Origin: Jaminaea rosea
Lineage: Eukaryota; Basidiomycota; Exobasidiomycetes; Microstromatales
DNA: 64,000 nt
Direction of reading: 5' to 3'
Assembly: GCF_003144245.1 (NCBI RefSeq)
Contig: NW_020289975.1
Coordinates: 496,001 to 560,000 of the forward strand
Shown one piece after another: positions 10,827 to 19,788 of the stretch; position 1 is the stretch's first letter; every line of letters begins with the position of its first letter. The position numbers were made by a program, and so were the translations under genes. The notes beneath the pieces are model-generated. The model ran no database searches, was not told the origin of the DNA, and worked only from the letters and a program-made list of their open reading frames with translations.

Positions 10827-12609
10827 ATGGCACCCATCGCCTCCTCCTCCTCTCACCACTACGAGCATCGTCGTCTCAACTCGTCATCCTCGGCCTTCCC
10901 CGTGATGACAAACGACACCATGGCCACCGCCGCCAGTCCGCTGAGTACAACGACACTCGGCGCGGCTAATGGGACCAGCCTCGCCTCGCCGGGCATTCAC
11001 CCACCCGTACGCAGCATTTGCTGCATCGGCGCAGGGTACGTAGGGGGGCCCACGTGCTCCATCATTGCGGCTCGATGCCCGCACATCGACGTTACCATCG
11101 TCGACATCAATCCGGCACGTATTGCCGCCTGGAACTCGGACCCAGACCCGCTGACGGGAGACTTGACGGGGCTGCCCGTCTTTGAGCCTGGGTTGAGTGA
11201 CATTGTCAAGGAGTGCAGGGGCAGGAACTTGTTCTTCAGTACAGACGTGGATGAGGCTATCAGGAAGGCAGACCTCGTCTTTGTGTCGGTTAACACGCCC
11301 ACCAAAAAGAGTGGTGTGGGAGCAGGATATGCTGCCGACCTACAGTGAGTAAACAGCGAGCCAGTGGCACCTCGCTCTCCTCTCCAACTCACGCCTCGCC
11401 CACCTGCCTCGCCAACAGCTACGTGGAATCCTCCACCCGTCGCATTGCTCAAGTCGCGACGTCCAGCAAAATTATCGTTGAGAAGTCGACGGTACCCTGC
11501 CGCACCGCCTCGTCAATGCGCGTCATCCTCGAGTCCAACTCTCGCCCAGGCATCCACTTCGACATCCTGTCCAATCCGGAGTTCCTGGCCGAGGGGACGG
11601 CAATGCGCGACCTCCAAGCCCCAGACCGTGTGCTCATCGGCAGCCTCGACACCGAGAGCGGACAATGCGCTGCTGATCGACTGAGCGAGGTCTACGAAAA
11701 CTGGGTGCCGGCGGAGCGCATCTATATGACTGGCCTGTGGAGTAGCGAGCTGAGCAAGCTGGCTGCCAATGCATTGCTCGCTCAACGCATCTCCAGCATT
11801 AACTCCCTCGCTGCCATCTGCGAGAGCACGGGTGCTTCGATTCACGAGGTTGCGCATGCCTGTGGATTGGACAGACGCATCGGACCCCAATTCTTGCAGG
11901 CGAGCGTCGGCTTTGGAGGGTCTTGCTTCCAGAAGGATATCCTCAACTTGGTGTATCTCTCGGAGAGCCTGGGATTGACCCCGGTGGCCAACTATTGGAA
12001 GCAAGTCATCGAGATGAACGAGTGGTCCAAGAATCGATTCGCGCACAAGGTCGTGCAGACGTGAGGAGCGCCTTTTCCTCTGATCCTACCTCCTCATACG
12101 CTGACCCTCACCCGCTCTTCCTGGATGCGCCGCACAGCCTCTTCAACACCATCACAGGCAAGAAGGTCGCCGTGCTAGGCTTCTCCTTCAAGGACAACAC
12201 AGGCGACACCCGCGAATCTCCCGCCATCACCGTCTGTCGCTTCTTCCGTCGCGAGCTAGCCCGCGTCAGCATCTACGACCCCAAGGTCCCCGAGGCGCAG
12301 ATCCACGCCGACCTCGTCGACCGCGAGCACGACGCCACTGGCGTAGTAGCTCCGCAAGGCACCAACAACGTCACCGTCTGCTCCTCAGCCCTCGAGGCCT
12401 GCAAAGATGCGGAAGCAGTCGTGGTTCTCAGCCCCTGGCGCGAGTTTAGGTGTGAGAACCTTGATTGGGGTCATATTTATGAGAATATGAGCAAGCCCGC
12501 TTTCGTCTTCGATGGAAGGGCTATGCTTGATGCTGAAAAGTTGAAGAAGATTGGGTTCAAGGTGCACGCTGTTGGTACGGGGCCGGAGAAGACGGATGCT
12601 TGGCTGTAG
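10827..12609 (+). CDS. UGD1: UDP-glucose 6-dehydrogenase
   Basis: Three exons, 10827-11344, 11419-12060 and 12138-12609, encode 543 aa. Introns are 11345-11418 and 12061-12137, both in frame with the animal enzyme sequence (joined peptides read [15 protein letters not shown] and [14 protein letters not shown]). It oxidises UDP-glucose to UDP-glucuronate with two NAD+, the precursor for UDP-xylose and glucuronate-bearing wall or capsule polymers; cytosolic. Visible motifs: Rossmann [11 protein letters not shown] near residue 68, VNTPTKK, EKSTVP, the conserved [11 protein letters not shown] segment, and the catalytic cysteine in [10 protein letters not shown] (about Cys342). The core matches the usual 460-490 aa; an extra Ser-rich leader of about 55 residues precedes the Rossmann fold, so translation could instead begin at a later ATG (residues 27 or 32). 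Confidence 0.96.
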
Positions 12610-13102
12610 GTGGGCCGAGCGACTGATGGCTCGCAACCTACGACGACCAAGATGCTTGACGCGAACGTGTCCGCCTGTGAACGCTATCCCTCTCTCCTCT
12701 AATTTAACGATACTCCTCACTGCTCCTCACTACTCTCTTGTGGGGTTCTGTGGTGATGAAATGATATTACAAGGTGATGATCAGCTGAAAGAGGGAGTAT
12801 CGACGCGGGCAGGCATGTTCCTCTTCCTCCTGCCCAGCTACGTCCGTCTCTTCGACGATCTGTCCTGAATGGCGCTCAAAACTGTCTATGCCGGCCAGCC
12901 CAGGAAGCCAGCTCTCGGCGCCGGCCTTTTGATGGCGAGCGGCGATGGCGTGCTCTCGATGCCATTACTGCTCCGTCGCTGTACCGCTCCACAGCCCGAA
13001 TGCGACGCTGTCTGGCCGCCTGCGCTCGCCTGATCCTCTCAAGCCAGCCTGCTCCGCTCGCAGCGGAGAGGCGCTGCTCTATCTCTCGTTACTCAGCCCT
13101 CT
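12610..13102. other. Convergent intergenic region UGD1 / RLI1
   Basis: 493 bp between two genes that converge, so it should hold two 3' ends. I see no gene, repeat or structured element. Confidence 0.5.
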
Positions 13103-15017
13103 CTAGTCGTCTCCCAGGAAGAAGTAGGTTCCCGCAGCCTTCTGCTCCTTGTCCTTGATGGAGTGGTACTTGTTGAATCTCGGCCTGAACGTCGCATTGT
13201 CCCTCCTCATACTGACATCCAACGCCTTGAGGAAAGCGTTCATTCCCGTCAAGAGGGATTCGGGCGCCTTCGCATGCGCCTTGATCGAGGGCGTACCCTC
13301 GTAGACGATGACTCGGTCCGCAAGATAAGTGGCCATGATCAAGTCGTGCTCAACCACGAAGGCCGTCTTTCTCGAGTGGAGGATAAAGCGCTTGATGAGC
13401 TTGGCGGCCAAGATACGCTGCTCCGAGTCGAGGTAGGCTGAGGGCTCGTCGATGAGGTACACGTCTGCTGGCTTGCCCAGCGCGAGGACCAGGGCGACTC
13501 GCTGCAACTCTCCACCAGAGAGGGTCTGCACCTCTTGGTCCATGATGGCGTCCAGGTTCATGGGCTTGAGCACGTCCGTCTGGAACTGCGGGTGCAGGAA
13601 AGCTCCCTTGATCTGCTTGATGAATAGCATGCGCACCGTTCCCGTGAACTTGGGTGCGATCATCTGTGGCTTCAACGAGACATTGATCTCTGGTGGCTTC
13701 TCGCTCTCTCCATCTGGCGCAAGCTTGCCCGCAAGCATCTTGACAAAGGTCGTCTTGCCCGTTCCATTTTCACCGAGGAAGACGATGATCTCCGAATCAC
13801 GGAAGTCTCCTGCGTCGATCTCGAGCGAGAAATTGCCTTGCGTCTTCTTCATTGCCGGGTAAGGGACGGAGCCACTTCGCTCGACGACCTCGTCCTCGGC
13901 CGTCTCTGCAATCTTGAAGGTGAGGGCATCGTCTCTGAATCGCATGTTCTCGGCGGGGATGTACCCTTCGAGGAAAATGTTGATCCCGTCTCGTACGGGG
14001 GAAGGGACGGTAACTACTCCGTAGACGGAGGGGACACCGTATAGGCAGCAGACAAAGTCCGAGAGGTAGTCGAGGACGGACAAATCGTGCTCTACTGCGA
14101 TGACGTAGGTGTGGTCGTCGAGGAGCGAGCGGATGACGTGCGCTGCCTTGAGACGCTGCTTGACGTCGAGGTACGACGAGGGCTCGTCGAACATGTACAT
14201 GTTGGCATTCTGAACGCTGGACATGCCAATGGCGAAACGCTGCAGCTCTCCTCCTGAGAGAGCCTTGACGTCTCGCTCGAGGACGGCTTGGAGGTCGAGA
14301 AGGTCGACGATCTGATCCTTGTTGTTTCGCTCCAGCTTTGCGTCGAGAAGCTCGGACACATTTTTGAAGCCCTTGATGGCGCGGGGGATGTGGTCGACAT
14401 ATTGAGGCTTGATGAGAGCCTTGATGTTGTCCTCGAGGACCTTTGTGAAGAAATTCTGCAACTCTGACCCGCGGAAGTACTTGAGGATCTCTTGCCAGTC
14501 GGGCGGCTCATCGAAGCGGCCCAAGTTGGGCTTCTGCTTGCCGGCGAGGATCTTCAAAGCTGTTGACTTGCCGATACCGTTTGTGCCTACCAAACCCAGC
14601 ACCTGACCTGCTCGCGGTACGGGTAGCCTATGCAGCTTAAACGAGTTTGCAGAGTAGCGATGTGTTGTCTCTGCCTCGAGGTTGGTGGGCAGCTTGACGA
14701 TGTTGATGGCTTCGAAGGGGCACTTCTTGGGGCAAATACCACAACCAATGCACAGCGTCTCAGAGATGAAGGCCTGTCGAGGGGGGGCCGGCGAGGATAT
14801 TGGGTCAGACGATGATGGACGATGCAAGGGATGCTCGCCCGTTACTCACAATCTTGGACGTCGGCGCCACCTCGATACACAATCTTCCCATTCTTACGAC
14901 TGGACATGATTTCTTGCATTCCTGCTTGCACTTCTTTGGCTTGCATTTGTCCTGATTGACGATTGCGATTCTCGTCTCCTTTGCCTCGGGGCCGCCCTTT
15001 GGAGGCTTTGGCGCCAT
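13103..15017 (-). CDS. RLI1: RLI1/ABCE1, Fe-S ABC ATPase for ribosome recycling
   Basis: Two exons on the minus strand (14850-15017 and 13103-14773) encode 612 aa, near the 608 aa of yeast Rli1. The intron 14774-14849 splits the ferredoxin-like domain. The eight iron-sulfur cysteines are present: [14 protein letters not shown] in exon 1 (with C47-like RLCIEV) and [11 protein letters not shown] in exon 2. Nucleotide-binding domain 1 has Walker [10 protein letters not shown] and signature [12 protein letters not shown]; domain 2 has GENGTGKTT and [12 protein letters not shown], each followed by a DEPS Walker B/D-loop. ABCE1 splits ribosomes after termination and in quality control, and helps initiation; cytosolic and essential. 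The start ATG at 15017 gives MAPKPPKGG. It is transcribed divergently from SGT2, with about 390 bp between the two ATGs. Confidence 0.97.
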
Positions 15018-15406
15018 CGCGGCGAGAGATGAGTCGGGGAGCTGAGAGGTGAAGAGAGGGAGAAGGGAGAATGGAGGATTGAGGACAGAGTCGTGGGAGT
15101 AGTGGCTGCTCTGGCGCTGATGATATGCGGTGCTGTGGTGCGTCTAAGGAAAAAGTGGTGCCAACTGTTAGGACTTTGCTTTGAAATGGTGTCCACTCGT
15201 CCTTCGACGCAGGCCTCGCTCTCGTCTCCTCGGACGGAAATCGATTCGAGGACAGGCCTGCAAGTCTGAACTGCACAGTCACGTGTCGGCGAGCTCAGCC
15301 CGCCCCCCCTGCCCTCGTCGACGACGACGTGGAGTCGCCTCGATTGACATGGCTCGTTCACGCTCGCATGACGTCGGAATCTCTCCATCACCACCAACCC
15401 CCCGTT
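15018..15406. promoter_or_regulatory. Divergent promoter region RLI1 / SGT2
   Basis: 389 bp between the two start codons. The SGT2 frame is open upstream of its chosen ATG (other in-frame ATGs at about 15368 and 15350), so part of this may be leader. No TATA-like element stands out, as expected for housekeeping genes. Confidence 0.5.
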
Positions 15407-16564
15407 ATGAGCTCGACCAACGACACAAAGACTCAGCTCGCGCAGAGCATCGTAGCATGGCTCAAGGACTCCAACACGCAACAGGGAGCCGCCGACGCTG
15501 CGCAGCTTGAGCAGGCAGCCAAGTCGATCTCGAGTGCATTCAACCTGCCCTCGTCCTCGGCATCTAGCGGCCCTGGCCTCCAGACCATCTACGACGTCTT
15601 CCTGAAGACGCAGAGTAAGATGGGCGGCGGCGCAGCGTCGACACCCGCAGCAGCAGCCTCGTCTTCATCAGCGCCTGCAGCAGACAAGCCCGCCCCCTCC
15701 GCCGAGGCAATCGCGCAAGCCGACCAGCACAAGACGGACGGCAACAAGTCCATGTCCTCCAAGGACTACTCGTCCGCCATCGCATCCTACACAAAAGCCA
15801 TCGACCTCAACCCGAACCCAGTTTACTACTCGAACAGAGCAGCCGCCTACTCTCAAGTTGGGCAGCACGACAAGGCAATCGACGATGCGAGGCATGCGGC
15901 GCAGCTTGACCCCAAGTTTGGCAAGGCCTACAGCCGCCTGGGCCATGCGCTCTTTAGCTCTGGAAAGTACTCCGAGGCAGTCGATGCGTATCAGCAGGGC
16001 TTGTTGGTGGACCCGGAGAACAAGCTGATGAAGAGTGGGTTGGAGACTGCTAAGGCGCAGGCAGAGAAGGAGGGCGACTCTGGGGCGGGTCCTTCGAGCG
16101 CAGCTGCTACCAGGGATGCGCCGGGCGCTGGTGCTGGTGCAGGCGCAGGGGGTGGGTTCGGTGGCTTCCCTGGGATGGGTGGCGGAGGAGGAATGCCCGA
16201 CTTGGCTTCACTGATGGTGAGCAGTGTGACGCCACGAACAGAGCCGGGGTCCCCGATTGATGCTGATTTGTTACCCTCGCTCGCTCGCTCGCGTCCTCAG
16301 AACAACCCTCAAATGGCAGCAATGGCACAGCAGATGATGCAGAATGGCGGACTCGAGCAGCTCATGCAGAACCCTATGCTAAGGCGAATGGCAGAGAACA
16401 TGGGCTCGGGAGGAGGGATGCCCGACATGAGCCAGCTTGGCGCTCTCATGCAGGACCCGCAAATGAGGCAGCTCGCTCAGCAGTTTGCAGGTGGTATGGG
16501 ACGAGGCGGTGGTCAAGGCGGTCAAGGAGGGCAGGGTGGTAACCCGGGCAACATGTTCGGTTGA
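15407..16564 (+). CDS. SGT2: SGT2/SGTA, TPR co-chaperone of the GET pathway
   Basis: Two exons, 15407-16216 and 16301-16564, encode 357 aa (yeast Sgt2 is 346). The protein shows the three-part Sgt2 layout: an N-terminal helical dimerisation domain (TQLAQSIVAWLKDSN...), a central TPR block (ADQHKTDGNKSM, NPVYYSNRAAAYSQVGQ, FGKAYSRLGHALFSSGK), then a Gly/Met/Gln-rich C-terminus with NNPQMAAMAQQMM and NPMLRRMAENM repeats that bind hydrophobic tail anchors. It captures tail-anchored proteins and passes them to Get4/Get5-Get3; the TPR docks Hsp70/Hsp90. The start MSSTNDTKTQ was chosen because it gives the normal N-terminus. The 84-bp intron 16217-16300 is free of stops and a multiple of three, so the gene also reads straight through; splicing joins DLASLM to NNPQMAAMAQ, the expected family sequence. 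Confidence 0.93.
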   Translation: MSSTNDTKTQLAQSIVAWLKDSNTQQGAADAAQLEQAAKSISSAFNLPSSSASSGPGLQTIYDVFLKTQSKMGGGAASTPAAAASSSSAPAADKPAPSAEAIAQADQHKTDGNKSMSSKDYSSAIASYTKAIDLNPNPVYYSNRAAAYSQVGQHDKAIDDARHAAQLDPKFGKAYSRLGHALFSSGKYSEAVDAYQQGLLVDPENKLMKSGLETAKAQAEKEGDSGAGPSSAAATRDAPGAGAGAGAGGGFGGFPGMGGGGGMPDLASLMVSSVTPRTEPGSPIDADLLPSLARSRPQNNPQMAAMAQQMMQNGGLEQLMQNPMLRRMAENMGSGGGMPDMSQLGALMQDPQMRQLAQQFAGGMGRGGGQGGQGGQGGNPGNMFG

Positions 16565-17357
16565 GCAAGGTGGGTATGTGCGCTGGTTCTGGCTGGGATG
16601 GCGAGAGCTGACCCTCTACCCCACGCAGGGTTACCATAGGCGATTGCGGCTCCACCAGAGGCCGGTGAGGGCATGATTTCTGCTTCTCCCGATTGTACAA
16701 GACCACCGATCTCTGGCGGCATCCAAAAGTTTGAAATTAGAGTACAAGACATCAGGAGTTCACGCCCCTTGACACGGCTTGCTGGGTGTGAGCTGAACGC
16801 GGCCGCAGAAGAGGGCAAAGACTTCGCGGAGCGAGCGACGGCGTGAGCGCCGAGTCGAGTCAAGTCGAGCGGCGAGCCAAGGCTCAGCTCCAGCATCAGG
16901 CGAGCTGAGCGGAGGAAAGGGCGGTGCGTCGATGCGAGCGTCAGAGCAAAGGGAGCATAGAGCCGCTGGCATCGAGCCGCTGGCACATCTGCCGCTATTT
17001 ACATCACAGCTTTGCTTTCCACCACCATCACTGTCCTCTCCACTCTCTGATCCTCCCTCTCTCCCCCTCTCCCCTCTCCCCTCGATACACTTCCCACATC
17101 ATCGCGACCCTCCGCATCTTTTCTCCTCATCCACTACTAGCTGGACCAACAGCCAGCTCCTCTGCTCAGTCAACACACCTAGTCTCCTTCGTTTTCGCAC
17201 CGCCGCGCCCGTCGAGTCAGGAGCCCATCACCCATCAAGTCAAGTCGGTCAGTATGCTCTTGCTTCCGATTGCTAGCCCATCAGCCGACACGCTGACACG
17301 TTGCCCTGAATCCTCCCCTCTGGTTCGTAGAGGTCGAGTGCACCTTGAAGAGCCCTC
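16565..17357. other. Intergenic region downstream of SGT2
   Basis: 793 bp. It contains a C/T-rich stretch at about 17025-17085 and overlapping frames that lack protein-like composition. A peptide-like segment in frame begins near 17333 and may belong to the following gene (see that entry). Confidence 0.4.
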
Positions 17358-19425
17358 ATGCCTGCTTCGGCTTCAAGGTCATCGACGAACGGTCTCGAAC
17401 CTAGTGCACCGGCTCCATGGTCTGACCTGCCCGCATTGGGAACCACGATCTTGCTGAGCACTACAAGAATGCAAGGAGCAGGCAGCTCGGCTGGCCAAGC
17501 ACGTCGATGAGCTCTTCCAAGGAGCCATGCGTAGGGTGGAAGCACGTCGATTCAAAGAAATAGATCAAAAGGAGAAAGCTACAGGAGACTTCATCCACGT
17601 CATCATCCAGTTAGGGCCAAGGAGTCCGAGCACAAAGAACAAAGGAACATACCCTAAGCCGAGCCTAGAGTATGCCGAGCCTCAACATGTGGCACGTCAA
17701 GATTACCAGCAGGAGGCCGTTCACAGTCGACTCGGCTTTGCAGGTCTCGGATCAAGGCGAAGCAATCTTTCTCCCCGTAGCAGCCATACGGATCAACAGG
17801 CAGGTGGAGAGCACCCACGGTCCGAGCAGCGATACTTATGACCGAGGCAATACAGGCACACTGGCAAGAGATTATCGTGCTCGTCAAGCGTCACGCTCTT
17901 ACACCATCGTTGATAAGATGTGTAAGCTCCGCCACACAATCTTCACCTGCCGCCATGGCCAGGACTGGGACTTCGAGGAGATCAAGAGGACAGGCAATCC
18001 GCGACGCCAAGCTGAGCCGCAGCGCAGCAATCGCACAGCTGCAGTTGACCATCCCTGGCCTAAATTTTCGGGCCCTTGTCATCCTTTCAACCAGCATCGT
18101 GACGCCTCTGGGCGTCCACGTCGCCACCTTCGTCTACACTTTCACATCGTCGGTGGACCAGATCCGGCAGGTTGATGACTCGCCGGACGGCGACGGATCT
18201 CCCCTCGGACACACGCTGGAGTCGTGCGCGCTCGTGCCGGCGATGGTCCAGCAAATGAAGCGCAGTGCCCCGTTGTTGGACATTGCACTTGTATTTGCTG
18301 CCATCTCGGTCCAGGCGACGGTCAAGATGAACGATGTGCGCAGGAGGGCGATCCTGGAGAAGCTCGGGTTGATCTTGCAAGGCGGTCAAGGCGTCAGGGA
18401 GGCCTTCTGCAAAGCTCGTCACGGCGCCAAGATGGCCAAGAGTCTGGCGCCCCTCAGTCGGGCGATGACTGGTCTTGTCATGGCCGAGCCAGACCTTAGC
18501 GAGGTCGAGGCTCTCCGCACGGCTGTGCCAGGTGCGCCTGCCAAGGCCAACATCGACACCCTGTTGCAACTTCATCTTACCCTCGCCTCATCCACGCTGA
18601 CCGGTCTAGAAGATAAGATCGACGAGCAAGAGGTCAAGGCGTATACAGTCAGCACCTCAAGGAGAACGTGTTCTTTGCGAACATCCTGCCAAAGGTCCTC
18701 AAGCATATTCTGAGCACCCTTCGCAACTTTGCTGACTCAAGTCTCGCTTCAAGGTCAAATTGATCCGCAACGAGGACCAGATCCCGGTGATCTTCCTTGG
18801 AAACGAGAAGACGCCGTCATTGAAGATCCTGCGGCTCGTCCTTGCCGTGGTTCTCAGAGGGCTCTTTTACTGCGACCTGGTCGTGCTCGTCCGCTGCGGC
18901 TTCCTCGTTCTCTGGCCGCTCGAGGAGTTGATCCTCCGCCCTTTCTTCGTCTGGATCGTCCACTTCGCTCGTCGCGGAGCGTACGATCGCATCTCGCAGC
19001 TGAGGATGGTGTTCGATGGAGCGCCTTGGTCGCCGCTGAAGCCGACCCTCCTCGCGCACGTCAACCACGCTCGCGTCTTCGGTGTCTGGGCTCACCCCGA
19101 CGAAGGCGAGCGCGATGAGCTCGTCCCGCTCGATGACAAGGATGCTTTTGTTGAAGAATTCGTCAACATCTGCGTGCAGCCGTGGGTGATCAACAAAATG
19201 CTCGCCTCGGACGCCCCCGCCATCATCGTGCAAAAGGTCGAGTGGGCTCGCCCGGCCGTCGAGACCATCCTCCGTCGGCTCAAGGAGGCCAAGCTCGTCG
19301 ACATCACCGACGAGGAGATCGGCCTCGTCGACCAACGCCCGTGCACGCTTACCTCGGACCAACTCGCCGCCATTCGCGTCAATGGCATGACGGCGCTGGA
19401 GGAGGCCGGCAACTACATCTACTAG
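17358..19425 (+). CDS. Unrecognised multi-exon gene or decaying gene; C-terminal part hydrophobic
   Basis: I do not recognise this protein and the model is uncertain. The firmest parts are an open frame about 17994-18647 and the last exon 18742-19425. A workable splice model is 17358-17391, 17459 to about 17595, a third exon ending 17803, 17856-18647 and 18742-19425, with donors that are partly non-consensus (GTCTCG, GTCAGC). Visible features: a charged coiled-coil-like segment near 17461-17590 (EQAARLAKHVDELF), helical segments around 18060-18640, and in the last exon a hydrophobic run RLVLAVVLRGLFYCDLVVLV then LVLWPLEELILRPFFVWIV that could be membrane-associated hairpins, followed by a soluble acidic tail ending EEAGNYIY. 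Protein-like sequence in the putative intron 18648-18741 and frame changes upstream leave open that this is a frameshifted relic. Confidence 0.5.
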
Positions 19426-19788
19426 GCTGGATGAAGCTGATCATCGACCTGTCTCTCTCCTGTTTTCCATAACCCCCCCTCCCCTCTTCATCTCTTCTTC
19501 GATCACGTCTTCAATATTATCCTTTTCATCTACTGAGACTCGCGGGTGAAGCGGTGATGCAGTGGGGCCGCTTCTACGGTGCCGCAACGGTCCGACTCCA
19601 CGTCACTGCAGCGATGAGTGCTCCTCAGCTCTTAGACTTCAGTACTCAGCATACAGCTTTAATGCACACTCAATCGTCATTCTGAATCATTGTGCTTTTG
19701 ATTGAAGGGAGAAACAAAGAACAAATCGTCACTTCGTCTTGCTACGGTGCTGCATGGGCTCTCGACCTCCCTCCGATGCGACGCACGT
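19426..19788. other. Convergent intergenic region before HSP90 3' end
   Basis: 363 bp between two converging genes, AT-richer than its surroundings. It includes a pyrimidine stretch at about 19469-19500. No gene seen. Confidence 0.5.
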
